A stretch of 64,000 nt of DNA from Melitaea cinxia (taxonomy: Eukaryota; Arthropoda; Insecta; Lepidoptera; Nymphalidae), in contig NC_059402.1 in the NCBI RefSeq assembly GCF_905220565.1, positions 5,457,501 to 5,521,500 on the forward strand. Direction: 5' to 3'. Of the stretch, positions 37,701 through 49,370 are shown one piece after another; the stretch's first letter is position 1, and the number at the start of each line of letters is the position of its first letter. The translations under genes were made by a program, and so were the position numbers. Under the pieces are notes generated by a model. It made no database searches. It saw only the letters and a list, made by a program, of their open reading frames with translations, and had not been told where the DNA came from.

Positions 37701-40124
37701 TTGTAAATAAACATGGGTCATTGGCTCTATTTTGGTGATTATTGCTTTCGGTAATAAGCAAAAAGTTTTTAATGAGGAGATCCTACGTAATGGTAGGTGC
37801 ACGACGGGTGCAAACTTTAAATAATATCTAAAGGCCAGCCTAGATATAATTTATTGCTATTGATTGCCCGTTTATATAATGGAAAGTAGCTCAGTCAAAC
37901 AAAGCGAGAAATAGACCGGTAAGTTAGTTTTTGTGTGAAATCGTGAACAATAAAAAAGCTCATGTCTGGGTCACAATTCCAGACGGTCGCGCCTTAAATT
38001 TTAAAAATTTCGTACTCCGAGTGCGTCCAACAAACGTGCGAATTTTAATGACAATTCGTGTCCAATTTAATGTAAGTTATACTTAGAGTGGTATACATCC
38101 GAATAATGATGCAACGATACTTTTACGCAAATGAACAACATACAGTTTCCCAAGCATGTGTGAGTAGGTACATGCTATAAGAGTTGGATGAACCTGTTTC
38201 GTGTTTTTTTATTCAAATGTTATTCAATTTCCATAGGTATTAATAATACTTTAAGAAGCTTTTAATGGTGTATATTATGTTTTTGGATACGTATTTCGTA
38301 TACTCATTTGTACAAAAATAATAAATATATATCTATCGCTGCCATATCGCGTATGATCCTACATTTGAAGCAGTAATCCTCTTGAAGCCGTAGTTTGCTA
38401 TATATTTATATAAGCTTATATACATACTTTGAAGTGACTATTTGCGACGTAGTAAGCGCATATTTGTTGAACCATGAAATTATCATATCTGACAAGACGA
38501 ATACAAAACTTATTTATATTTTTATTATGATTGCGTTACACGTGTAAAACTCATAATAATAAAAATATGCCTTTATCAAAATAGTAGAATGTAACTTTAA
38601 AAAATTAAAAACTATGAAATAATACAAAATTATGTTGAAGAAATAGAACTGTCTAGATTTCATCTAATGTATTTTATCTAATATTTAAATATTTATAATA
38701 TGCTTAAGTTACAGCAAAAGACATAATCATACATCTATGATTTATTTCAGCATTCATTAATAAAGAAGATTAACATATATAATACAAATTTCTTAAATAT
38801 AAACGACAAATTGTAACGATAATGCCGCAACTAAACTCGGAGACAATTTTACAAGGCCTACAAAATCAGGTTTCACCTAGTCTAGTAGAAAGTTTAGAAT
38901 TATACAAATTCTAACACGTCCAATACTAATGTAATGCTCGAGTATTATGACATTTATATTATATTTCGGTCAGTGTCATAATTTAATTAAATATTTATCT
39001 ATGTAACCTACTATAACGGTATTTGCTTTTTTAATTGTATTTACTGTAATACTGTGAGAGTTGAACACAATGTCGGTGCACTCTGCCCCTATGTATTTTT
39101 TTTCTTATACACATATTCATTGCCCTTACAATAATGTTCTTTAGTACCATTATCGATAAGAGTTTCGTTCGATTATTTTATAAGTTGCAAAATAAACCAA
39201 TAAAAAATATGAAACTAGTCAGATTCACAAACGAAAAATTTCCACTATATTATCCCTATATACAAATAACCGTTTGAGTACCGGCATATTTTTTGATTGG
39301 CGCAATAAGCCGGCATGCGCTGGGATTCAATTGGAAGATTGCGCCGATGTGTGGGAAGACGATAATGCTTGCCCTCAGTCCACCGAGGATATCCTTCCAG
39401 AAAATAAATAACTAACAATAGCATAAATCATGAACGTTACGTGCAAAATGAATACAAATGAAAGGCAAGAAGCTGCATATTATCATTTCATGCATTCATT
39501 TGGATTAATTAGCTTTTTTAATTTTGCAAAATAACACGAATGGTTTCGCTAATGTCACGTAGAATGGAGAAAAACGAATGAGATTGTTCGGTAAGCTGCA
39601 GCTTACATGCTTGCTTACTATTAATGCTCGTGTGGGGTTTGACATTTTGTCATTTCCAAGATCATTCGAGAGGCCTTTCAAAGTTTAACCGGTTGTGCTT
39701 CATAGTAATTCTTTATAAGAAATAATTTATTGTTACATCATGACGTCAATTGAATATTAAGAGAAATGATACACCGTAAAAACAAAGATTAGTAAAGTAA
39801 CATATATATAGACAAAATATCTAAAAGACATAATGGGAGCGTAAGAATAAATACACATATACATTCATATAATGACTATCTAAGCTGTGTCTAAACATAA
39901 ACATTATATATCTTTTAAAAAAAGCTCTGTAAAAAATAATAAGTCGATTATGTATTAATTACGTTCGATATTGGTGGCAATGCCCTCGTCGGGTGTTGGA
40001 ACCTGTTCGCTTCAATAATGAATACTTTATCTCTTTATTTTTAGTGCAGTCGATGCATCGCTGTGACGTGATATATAAGCTGGATCTTTTTTTTTATTAC
40101 TTAAGAGTAATCATTTTCGATTTG
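34790..40124. other. Long AT-rich intronic stretch, no gene recognised
   Basis: Five kilobases without a supported gene or repeat. Small open frames at 36195, 37125 and 37550 lack domains. This part of the large kinase intron could hold regulatory DNA, but nothing in the sequence identifies it. Confidence 0.45.
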
Positions 40125-40298
40125 ATGAATATATAAATAAAAATGAATGTTGCTAAGCGCTTAACTCGAGAATGTCTCGAGCAATTCGGCTAACTTTTTT
40201 TTCTCGTTCTCTAAGGCCCAAAATTAAAGGAAGGTTTTAATACTGAAAAAAATATATATATTAACTTTTGGCAGACCGAAGTCTGCCCGGGCAGCTAG
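40125..40298 (+). mobile_element. Helitron 3' end with clear terminal hairpin
   Basis: The hairpin GGCAGAC-CGAA-GTCTGCC (40270-40287) is followed by CGGGCAG and CTAG (40295-40298), then T. This is a textbook Helitron 3' terminus. The upstream GAATGTTGCTAAGCGCTTAA segment is a known companion of this family. The 5' end is approximate. Confidence 0.7.
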
Positions 40299-41394
40299 TT
40301 GTATATAAATCCTTTTACGCATTAGCTGTTAATATCAATTCTTGAGAAACTATTAAAGTAAAGAAAAGTCGTGCTAAAAAGTCCTGTTTTAAGCTGTCGC
40401 AGAAACAATGAATCACATGCGATAGCATCTCTGCATTCTAGTTGCCGATTCTATTCAATGAGTCGATTAAAATTCAGATAATGTGTGGTGGTCTCGCCGG
40501 ATCATCCATATTACTGACGCGCGTGTAGCATCCTGCCACCAGCACGCAGTAGGAAGTGTCCATCATGTGCCAACTTACTTCATTCATTTCGCAGAAAAAG
40601 CAACAATAGGTTTTTTATGATATATAAATTGTATCATTTGAAACAAAATTGTCCAATTTTTGTATTTTTTTTTTTTTGGAGATGAGATGATATTTTGTCT
40701 CATTTTTTGTACCATTTAATAAAATTGTAATTAATATTTGATACAATATCAAAAATGTATACACATAATTTTACATAAAAGCATGTGAATACAACAATTA
40801 ATTGGCGTTATAATCACGTATTATTACACTGGTCAATCTGTTTTGCTGTAATATTTATGCATAGCATGTTTATTTATAAAATAAACACCCCCTTCGAAGT
40901 TGTATTCTATTTGTAGAGCGGCGCCAAACCGCATTCCAACAGGACCTGGGATGTCGAGTTAATGTTTTTCCTCTAACTAGCTCGGTTATTAATAGAACAT
41001 GGAACAACAACCTCTTAACGTCACAGGAACTATAAATAAATCGGAACATATGCTTATATTAATAAAAATAAAATGAATAAATAAATTATATTTCAGGCAA
41101 AATATTAAAAGCTATAAAAGCTATTTTGTAGCCCACTTTCACAAACAGTTTACATCCTACTTATTCATATCAACTTTAATGCAATATGACTAGAAGATAG
41201 GAAGTCGACCCCAGCGTATCGGGCCCTTAGATGATTCAACCTTAATAGGAAAATTACTGTGAATGTTGGTGCCGGCCGGCGGCGCGTAACATTGGCCTTA
41301 CCGCACTCACGACTTGCAGACGTGCATTTGAATTATAAACAATCTTGTAATCATTATTACGTTAAACCACTAATCACATAATTTGTCTTTTCAG
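40299..41394. other. Upstream region of the secreted-protein gene
   Basis: The stretch 41200-41330 is locally GC-rich (for example GCCGGCCGGCGGCGCG) and may include a 5' UTR exon or promoter of the gene at 41396. This is an inference from its position and from the splice acceptor directly before the ATG. Confidence 0.3.
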
Positions 41395-41395
41395 G

Positions 41396-42697
41396 ATGAA
41401 GGTCTTAATACTTTGTATGGCTTTTGCGGCTGTGACTTTGTCGATGCCAGTTGCCGAAGAAAAACAAGAAGTCCCTATCGCACTCCCTTCTACTCCTGAA
41501 GTAAAGTCTGATGCTATTAAGCCTACAAGCGAATCGCAATCTGCTGTTGTAGAAGAAATAAAGGCTGATGCGGCAACAGAAGTGAAAAGTGCTGATAAGC
41601 CAGAACAAGTAGAAGCTAAGAGTGCAAATGCACCAATCGATGCCACTGCGGAAGCACAACCAGAAGCTAAGGCTGAAACTGTACCTGAAGTAAAGAAAGA
41701 AAATATTCCTGTAGTAAAAAATGAAAATAAACCTGAAGTAAGCGAAGCAGCACTAGTTAGCTCTGAACCTGAACAGAAACCAGAATCTAGTCCAGCAGTT
41801 GAACCTAAACCTGAAGAAAAGAGTGTTCAACCTGAATTAAAATCTGAACCCGTAGAAGCGCCCAAGCCGGAAGAGAGCTCAGCTAAGATCGAAGAGATCG
41901 TTGCTCCATCAGCAAAGTCAGCAATTGCTGAGGAGCCAATTGACATTGTCAGTGCTGTGAAAAATTCTGCTGCAGTAGCTGATGATGTAGTTGACCCGGC
42001 TGCAATTAATCCTATTTCTGACTCTCAACCCATTGTTTCTGCCAAGAGCGCAATCCAAGATGACAAAAAGGAGGAGTCTTCTGTCTCTGAATCTGCTGCC
42101 GTTAAAGCCAGTAATAACGAGGAAGTTAATAATAAGGAAGAACCAAAAACAGAAAATAAACCAGCAGAAATAGCACCAGTTGCAGCAGTAGCTGCCGAAC
42201 CAAAATCTGCCCCAGTGTCTGATGATGCTTCCCGAGTAATTCGTGACGCAGTTGAAGAGAAAAAGGAAATTGAAACCCCACAAGCTGAACCAAAAACTGT
42301 AGTTGAAGCTGTCAAAGATGAAGTAAAGCCAGCTGATGTGCAAGTTGAACCTAAATCTGCAAAGCCAGCAGTAGAAGCTCAAGCTCCACAAGAAAATGTC
42401 GCTGAGTCTCCTAAAGTAGAACAACCAAGTGACATCGCTAAAGAAGTTAAATCTGCCGTAGTACCAAAGGAGAAAGAAGACAAAGAGGTCGTTCCTCTCG
42501 CTCAACCCGTAGATGCTGTAAAAGATGTTGCAAAACCTGAACTTAAATCGGATGAAGCAATCATGAATGATGCACCAGCAAAGGAAAAGAACAGTTCTGA
42601 GGAGAGCGCTGAAAGTCCAGAAAAAAATGAGAGCGCAGAAAAAGATTCTTCGGAGGAGAGCGGCGAAAAATCAAAGGAAAATGCTCCTAAACCCTAG
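41396..42697 (+). CDS. Secreted low-complexity Pro/Lys/Glu/Ala-rich protein
   Basis: 433 aa, with an N-terminal signal peptide (MKVLILCMAFAAVTLSMP, predicted cleavage near residue 17-20). The rest is a disordered, repetitive run of short Pro-Glu-Val-Lys-Ser clauses, with a KSA tripeptide recurring about every 20-60 residues. There are no cysteines in the mature part. One island, SRVIRDAVEEKKEIE (about residues 280-294), stands out as less repetitive. The C-terminal 40 residues are rich in Ser-Ser-Glu-Glu, typical casein-kinase sites. The ATG follows a splice acceptor (CTTTTCAG/G, exon from 41395), so a 5' noncoding exon is expected. A GTAAGT-like donor lies just after the stop (42715). The gene sits within a kinase intron on the opposite strand. 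I do not recognise a family; database names for such proteins are usually by composition only. The reading frame is intact and uses host-like codons. Confidence 0.75.
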   Translation: MKVLILCMAFAAVTLSMPVAEEKQEVPIALPSTPEVKSDAIKPTSESQSAVVEEIKADAATEVKSADKPEQVEAKSANAPIDATAEAQPEAKAETVPEVKKENIPVVKNENKPEVSEAALVSSEPEQKPESSPAVEPKPEEKSVQPELKSEPVEAPKPEESSAKIEEIVAPSAKSAIAEEPIDIVSAVKNSAAVADDVVDPAAINPISDSQPIVSAKSAIQDDKKEESSVSESAAVKASNNEEVNNKEEPKTENKPAEIAPVAAVAAEPKSAPVSDDASRVIRDAVEEKKEIETPQAEPKTVVEAVKDEVKPADVQVEPKSAKPAVEAQAPQENVAESPKVEQPSDIAKEVKSAVVPKEKEDKEVVPLAQPVDAVKDVAKPELKSDEAIMNDAPAKEKNSSEESAESPEKNESAEKDSSEESGEKSKENAPKP

Positions 42698-42960
42698 ACA
42701 AGTAACAAGTAACAAGTAAGTTTTTTGGCGGTAGGCGTGTGTCGACTTGCGCCCTCGACACACGCCCTCGGCCCGAGCAGCGCAGTGCGTTTGTGATCAG
42801 CATTCCCGCGCGACGGCGTTCCCGCGTCCGCGTGTGTATCTGACTATTCACTAGTACTAGAGACTTATTTAAATAGTGGAAACAAAAAATTACCTACGTT
42901 GTAATTATTTTCAAAATAAATTATCGAAATCACTGTACTATAAGTAATAATAAACACGTT
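42698..42960 (+). promoter_or_regulatory. 3' UTR with polyadenylation signals
   Basis: AATAAA occurs at 42915-42920 and 42949-42954. The first 150 bp after the stop are unusually GC-rich for this window and hold the hairpin at 42734-42766. This is probably the 3' UTR of the secreted-protein gene, possibly with an intron beginning at the GTAAGT near 42715. Confidence 0.5.
42734..42766 (+). repeat. 12-bp GC-rich hairpin in the 3' UTR
   Basis: Arm GGCGTGTGTCGA (42734-42745), 9-nt loop, perfectly complementary arm TCGACACACGCC (42755-42766). It lies just downstream of the stop codon of the secreted-protein gene, in the sense orientation. Confidence 0.75.
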
Positions 42961-44331
42961 TTTTATAATAAATATTTTATTTATAATAATACTTTTTTAA
43001 AACCTGCATGATATAATAATAAAACCTAAGAGTTAAGAGTTTGCTAATTAATTAGGACATAATTTATTCAAATTAATAATACAAAGGTATAAAAAAATTG
43101 ATCTAAAATATGTAGCTTATATCATAAACATCTTTATTACACGATACTTTTTACAAGAGTGATTTACTAGAATTATTTTTATAACGTATTATTAATGTAC
43201 TGTGTTGATTACTCTACTATATGAACTTAAAATGTATTTTCTTCATACATTTTAACAAAAAATATATATATAGTTTATGCCCAAGATATTAAAGAATGAC
43301 AATGTCACTTTAGGAAATTACACTTCTTAAGGGCCTGGTGCAAGTATCCTATGTAAGAGTAATTTGAATACTTTTGCAGAAATTAATTACTTCTAAAACA
43401 TAACGCACAATATTATGGTTAAACATAACAAAATTGAGCTCGGAGTATTATACTGTTAGATAAATCAATCTTAGGCTATTTAATTTTGATACCCTTAAAA
43501 AGTGATTACGTTATGAATATGTATGTAAAAATATTAATACAATTTGTAGTCGTAATAGCTTAAGTCAGATTACTCTGAAGCCAACACTGCTCTGGTTTGA
43601 CATCTGGTTATTGGATTTAAGCTCTTGTCTGCGTCGTTTTTAGTATAACTAGCAACTTATCTTGTCTCCGAAACTCACGGAAAATAATACTCTTCACATT
43701 ACAAGTATTTGCCAAAATTGGTAAGTTCCGTCAAAATAGTTTAAGTAGTTATTTTGAGGACCAAAATCGACAAATACAGCGCTATGGATTACTTTGTTTG
43801 CTTTTTAGTCTTAGTTTATTAACTTTATTTGAATAGCTACAAAAAGTTTTAAAGATAATCATTAAAATAGAAACTTTGACACACTGCTTAGTTATTTTTA
43901 TTTCTATAAAGTAGATTTTTCACATCGCCCCAATTATTTATTTACCGCATTCATAATTCATTCCCATGGATATTATTGGGTATAAAACGACTACAGTTTG
44001 GCGCAAATGTTATAAAATATATAAGCATTACATTTATATTATGAGTAAGATAGTTAAAATAGCTATGAGATATAAAGATTTATACAACATTTAGTAATTT
44101 TGCAACCAACCAAATCAAAAACCAAACCAAATAACGAGCTTTTTTAACTATTAAATACAAAAAAAAGTTATTTTAATGTAATAGTTTTATTATATATATT
44201 TTTTACGTAAAATCCTAACGGCTGTAGTTTTTTGTTTTTTTAAACACGCTTACCTTAGATGTTACAATTACCATTAAAAAAAATTTTTATCTGGTAATTA
44301 GTTAATTAAATAACATCAATAATATAACAAA
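42961..44331. other. AT-rich intronic DNA, no feature recognised
   Basis: I see no gene or repeat end here. Confidence 0.45.
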
Positions 44332-44736
44332 CTAGTGGACCCGGAAGACGTTCTCTTGCCTGAAATTGCAGAAACGAAATTTTATTGCTAACATACCAAC
44401 AGCAGCGCGCCTACCGGGTCCGGATTGTGTTTCTAAATCATTCATAAACCTATTGAAATGTACACAGACAATTTCAACCAAATCGATCTAACCGTTTAGG
44501 ATAGTTACATATCAATGCAAATAAATAAAATTGGAGTCTGTTAGTAATATTAAAATAACTGCTATTTACTAAATGTATATGGATGTATACACGGTGCATA
44601 TGCCAAAATAACATTTTGTACAATTTTTGTGTCTGTCTGTCTGTTTGTCTAGCTAATCTCTGAACGGCTGGATCGATTCTGCCGGGACTTACCCTGGCAG
44701 GTAGCTGATGTAACAAGGAGTAAGTATATGACATGA
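44332..44736. mobile_element. Helitron-like remnants
   Basis: CTAG at 44332-44335 followed by TGGACCCGGAAGACG looks like a reversed Helitron end. A second piece ending GGACTTACCCTGGCAGGTAG near 44705, with GAACGGCTGGATCGATTCTG, is another commonly repeated lepidopteran segment. Ends of both pieces are uncertain. Confidence 0.45.
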
Positions 44737-44792
44737 GTACAACTGATGTGTTAGCGGTCGCAGGTTCGATCTTTTCTTTGCATTGGTATTGT

Positions 44793-45795
44793 AAAACTCA
44801 GAAGATGCAACATCTAAAGAGCAAATTGCGAAGAGATACTGAACGACTTATCCAGCATCTAAACATCTCAGCAGATAACTACGACACAGCGGGGGAATTG
44901 CTAACACATAGATAACAATCCACAATTGTTATTTACTAAACAAATCGAAATCTTTATCAATCTGCTAGCCGCTCAAAAACAATCAGCGTACGAGATTAGA
45001 CGTATTCACGACACGTCAATGGAATTTATCTACGCTATTAAAAACCTAGGTATCGATACAAGTACCTGGGACCCATTACTAGTTCATATTATTACAAAGA
45101 AGCTGGATACAGTCACTTATAACGACTACAAAGAAGTCCGGAACATGCCACGAGAATTACCTTCACTTTCGGAGCTAATGGACTTCTTAGAGAGCAAATT
45201 CATCGCTTTAGAACTAATCGGCATAAGAGATAGAGAAACGTCGTCATCATTCAAAAAGTATAATCAACAAAAATCAGTTAATAACAAGACTTACAAGTCT
45301 TTATTTCAAAAAGAACATCGATACGGAAAATTAATAAATAAAGAATTTCAAAGCGTTGTGATGTACATATCAATTTGTCCGATTTGTGACAAGAAACATC
45401 CGTTATACAAATGCGAGAAGTTTATCAAATTAACACCGGACTAATGTTTTAGAATTATCGAAGACTTTTACTATTGTCATAATTCTTTGTACGCACATAA
45501 CAAAAATTCATGTACGTCAATGAAAAAATGCAAAGTTTGCAAAAAGAGTCATAACACAATGTTACATGACGCCTATGCAAAAAATTTTAATAAGCAATCT
45601 ACAAACGCGCTGACTGACATGTCCAGTGGGCCATCAACCCAGCTGAATACTCAAACTCTGCAAAAATATCAAGTTTCCTCCTGTGTCCTGAATAGGCAGG
45701 AAACTAAGACTAAGACTAATAAGAAATATGAGAAAGATAATAAGAAATATGATAAGGACAAAACCAAACTTTCTGTAAACAAGGACCATCTATGA
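44793..45795 (+). pseudogene. BEL/Pao-type gag, C-terminal half (broken)
   Basis: This encodes the second half of a BEL/Pao Gag protein. It contains the DUF1759-type capsid segment (KLRRDTERLIQHL near 44822, then LDTVTYNDYKEVRN near 45105) and a zinc-binding region CPICDKKHPLYKC near 45379, followed by CKVCKKSHNTMLH near 45529. It is disabled by a frameshift near 44905-44915 and an in-frame TAA at 45442-45444. The N-terminal half is missing upstream. At 44793 the protein frame begins exactly where the minus-strand Gag fragment at 52458 stops. No protease, RT or integrase follows. Confidence 0.8.
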
Positions 45796-47000
45796 GTCTT
45801 ATTAAAAAATCAAACAGGAGTTATAGAAGCACAATATAACATTCTTCAGAGAAATGAAGAAATCATGAACAAGCAATTCGGAATACTACAGAAATGTCTA
45901 AAAAATCTTACCTTTGCTAGTAATCGAACTGAGAAGGTGACTAACAATGAATTACAAATTTTATCATCCTCCGTCTCAGCTATGATTATTATATCAAACC
46001 TTCGACACTTGCAAGAAAGTGTTATAAACACTTTAACAAGCCTCGCAAACGGTCATTTAGACGCACATTTGTTGCCGCCTGAACAATCGGAGAACTAAAT
46101 TCAACAATTAAATATCATATACTGACATATACCAAATGACCTGACTTTGCCTGCCGATAAAAATGATTTTAAAGAACTTTATGAGTTAATGAAGGTCAAC
46201 GGCAACATTGGCTTTCTTGAAAAATTATGAACTGGATAGAGTAATAACCCTTCCTCAGCAGCATTATAACATAGAATTTATCGCACCATACATTGTATTC
46301 AATCTACAAAAGAACCTACTACTCACCCTGACAGAATCCGATGTAGAAAGTTGTGTCCGATATACAGACAAACAAATTATTATGATCGCTCGATAAGCCG
46401 ATATACGAATTACAAATAACCAGCGGAATTTGTAATTTGAGTATACATAATACAACACAAATATGTAAAACAAAAGAGGCACCATGTCGCGTGCGCTGGG
46501 TCAAGTTACATAACAATAACAAAGTGGCTTTATTCTTGCTGTGGGAAATACACAGTGCGCATATTTTGCATTGACACTGGAGTTGTATTGACAACACTGA
46601 CCGGGAATAGCCTTTTACAAATCGGTCAAGGTTGTACAATTAAAGGTGACATCTTCTCTATATTCGGTCAAAATAGTTACATGAGCCAAGTCAAGGTCCA
46701 AGAAAACATACCGATCCCAACCGAATATTCAATATTAAATTGCATCATAAATACTTCGGATTCCCAACTGTTCACAGCCGAGGATCATGAAGACTTGTGG
46801 CGCCGGATGAAGTCTCAGGAGCAGGAAAACGCATCACTCGCAGTATACACGATATACATCAGTACTCTGTCTTGTGCATAATCTTAGGATCTATCATTGT
46901 TGCGGGACGTCTGTACGGTACCATGCGATATCGCAGAAACAAATATATACTGAGCACGGCTGTGACAGACGTCTCCGTGTTTCACACAGCGTTTCTGTAA
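45796..47000 (+). pseudogene. Envelope-like remnant (F-type, insect retroelement)
   Basis: Broken frames after gag resemble an insect endogenous retroelement envelope of the baculovirus-F type. There is a helical ectodomain part (near 45865-46098), a Cys-bearing part (46555-46780), then a hydrophobic helix near 46866-46905 followed by a basic tail (MRYRRNK), as in a membrane anchor. Stops and frame changes disable it, and the last frame ends at 47000. The pol region expected between gag and env is missing. The gag neighbour is certain; the envelope identity is by pattern only. It is non-functional as it stands. Confidence 0.5.
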
Positions 47001-47378
47001 AATTTTATTTTGCAGTTTATGCTAGTGTAGTTACCTTGGTGAGACTCATCCCGCCCCCCGCTAACCCCCGGTGCCAGTTGTACTCGCAAAGTCACCCGGC
47101 TTTGCTTGAGGAAGCGGCCGGGCCGTTTTCGTGGTGCACAGCGCCCCGCCAAGGATTCTACACCCTGATCCTGCGCGCTTTTCATGAGGAAAAGCCCCCG
47201 CAGTATCACCGTCAAGACTACCCACGTACCCGACTCTGCCTGCGTTTTGCGGTAACCGGTACCTGCTCGCGGGCGCCTAGCTGGGCCTCCCTTCGGGGTC
47301 TCACCCGGTTGGGTTGCACGCGCTGAGGGCTACCGGCGACCTGGAACGCTAGGGTGCTGAGGAGAAGGACGGACCACG

Positions 47379-49370
47379 ATGTCGGAGGGGGGGGAACCAC
47401 CCCCTCCTCGCGAGCAGCGGAGTAGGAGAGGCGGGCGGTCAGGTATACCGCGTACCGTCGTCCGCCGCGACATCTTCAACCAGACGGTTGAAGCCGTCGC
47501 GCCTCCCCCCGCACCCCGCCCCCGGATAAGAATTGCCAACGCCGATCGCCCGGCAGATCGCCCGGCCGATCGCCCGGCCGATCACCCGGACGAGGAGACC
47601 ACTGGAGCCGCTGACGCGAACTTCGCAGCCGCCGTAGCTGCATCTACGGCGAGCGCAGAAGGGGCGAAGCGGGCTCGCTCGGAGGGATCCTCGCCGAGAT
47701 CAGAGGACGAGGAGGATAAGCGCCCGCGACTCGTCTCGCCGGAGTGCGACTCCTCCTCGGTCAGAGAAGCCGCCGGTGAAGCGCTGGCTATAGCGCACGT
47801 GGACCCGCCTCAATCTCCACCCTCACTGGAGCGCGGAACGCTTCGGTTGGGGGAGTCCGAGTCTGAACCGTCGTGGCCGCGTGACTCGACCAGTTACGCA
47901 GCCCTGCCCTCCATGGCGGTAGACAAGGACCCCTCGCGACCATCGTCTCCCCAGGCCGGACCGTCGACCGCGTCGTACGCCGCGGTCGCCGCTGCACCGC
48001 CATCGCCTAGGAGCCAAGCGGTGCAGCCTCCGAGGACTGCCGTCGCAGCGACTAACGCGACCACTAAGACGCCCAGATCAGCCTACCCCCCGATCACTGC
48101 CGAGTGTCTCCCCAACTGGACCCGGCATTTCGGGGAAATAAGGAAGAGGCTCGGACGCGCCCCGAATGCACGACCACTGGGGAAGGGAGTACGCTTCCTG
48201 CTCAGCTCTCCTGAGGAGTTTCGGGTGGTTCAAAAATACCTGGAGGAGGCCATGCAGCAGGACCAGTCAATCTCCTGGTTCTGTTACAGCCCTGCCTCGG
48301 AACTGCCCGCAAAGGTGGCCATCCGAGGGCTGCCCTTTGACACGCCGCCCGAGGAGGTGCTGGCGGCTCTGCAGGAACTGGGGTTCCCTGCAGAGCGGGC
48401 CAAGGGCATCCCGCCCACCAGGGGCCGACACGGGTGCGTGTTCTTCGTACAGCTGGCGCACATGAGCGTTGAAGAGCTCACCCAGCTGTACGGAGTCACA
48501 GAACTGCTGTGCATGCCCGGCCTAGTCATCGAGGCGTGGCGGGGCAACAGGGCGCCCCCCCAGTGCCACCGCTGCCAGGCCTTTGGCCACGCGTCGGCCA
48601 ACTGCCATCGGCCGATAAAATGTGTTCGCTGCGCCGGCGAACACTTGGCGAGGGACTGCCCCAGACCCATAGAAGAGCCTCCAACATGCGCCAATTGTAA
48701 GAAGGCGCATACCGCTAAGGACCGCAGGTGCGCGGTATTTAAGCGTGAGGCGAGGAAGAGGGGCATTTCGTTGGCCCCGTCCCGCCCCCCCGCGCGCCAT
48801 CAGGTCGTGTTGACCGAACCGCCACCTGCACCAGTGCCGCAACCGCGGCGCAAAGGTGCTGAGAAAAAGAAGGAGCAGCCGAAGGCTCAAGCCGAGGGGT
48901 CGGTTGGAGCTCCTCAGGAAGAGGGACCTGTGGAGCCCCCCTCGACGGAGCGAGCGGAGCGTGCGGAGCTCAGACCTCCGACCACATTAATTGCACCCGC
49001 CAACCCTCCTACCGCCAGAGGCCAGCAGCAGCAGGCTGGAACAGGGGGAGGTCAAAGCACTAAACCCAAGAAGAAAAAGAAGAAGACCAGACGCAGCAAG
49101 CGGGCGGCCAGGCCGGCCCGGGCGGAACCCGCGGCCGCCTCGACTCCGCAGCCGCGGCAACGAGAGGCGGCGGCATCTGCGCCGAGCGACCGAGATCCCC
49201 CCTCCTCAAGACCAACAACAGCCAGGGCCCCGAACCCGGACACGGTTGCCGCGATCCGGCTGTTCATGGAGGCCCTGACGTCGATCCTGGTGGCGTACAC
49301 CCAGGGTCAGGACATTGTGCCGGCGATCTCGGCTGGAATTGCTGCCCTCTCACAGCTAAATTCCAGCTAA
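47379..49370 (+). CDS. LINE ORF1 protein (nucleic-acid-binding Gag-like)
   Basis: 663 aa. The first 240 residues are disordered, Pro/Ala/Arg-rich, with four copies of a 12-bp unit encoding D-R/H-P-A/D (47541-47590). A folded RNA-binding segment follows at about residues 260-390. Three zinc knuckles follow from residue 396: CHRCQAFGHASANC, CVRCAGEHLARDC and CANCKKAHTAKDRRC. The C-terminus is again basic (KPKKKKKKTRRSKR) with a hydrophobic end. Typical of jockey-group ORF1, which coats the RNA. The frame is intact. Its stop TAA (49368-49370) shares its last base with the first ORF2 codon. Confidence 0.85.
   Translation: MSEGGEPPPPREQRSRRGGRSGIPRTVVRRDIFNQTVEAVAPPPAPRPRIRIANADRPADRPADRPADHPDEETTGAADANFAAAVAASTASAEGAKRARSEGSSPRSEDEEDKRPRLVSPECDSSSVREAAGEALAIAHVDPPQSPPSLERGTLRLGESESEPSWPRDSTSYAALPSMAVDKDPSRPSSPQAGPSTASYAAVAAAPPSPRSQAVQPPRTAVAATNATTKTPRSAYPPITAECLPNWTRHFGEIRKRLGRAPNARPLGKGVRFLLSSPEEFRVVQKYLEEAMQQDQSISWFCYSPASELPAKVAIRGLPFDTPPEEVLAALQELGFPAERAKGIPPTRGRHGCVFFVQLAHMSVEELTQLYGVTELLCMPGLVIEAWRGNRAPPQCHRCQAFGHASANCHRPIKCVRCAGEHLARDCPRPIEEPPTCANCKKAHTAKDRRCAVFKREARKRGISLAPSRPPARHQVVLTEPPPAPVPQPRRKGAEKKKEQPKAQAEGSVGAPQEEGPVEPPSTERAERAELRPPTTLIAPANPPTARGQQQQAGTGGGQSTKPKKKKKKTRRSKRAARPARAEPAAASTPQPRQREAAASAPSDRDPPSSRPTTARAPNPDTVAAIRLFMEALTSILVAYTQGQDIVPAISAGIAALSQLNSS

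Noticed and set aside
41374..42505. Long antisense open frames opposite the secreted-protein gene (up to 195 codons)
   Set aside because: They mirror the low-complexity codons of the sense frame and encode nonsense-like Phe/Trp/Arg-rich sequence with no domain.
47788..49300. Several open frames opposite or offset to LINE ORF1
   Set aside because: High GC removes stop codons in all frames; only the frame with zinc knuckles is meaningful.
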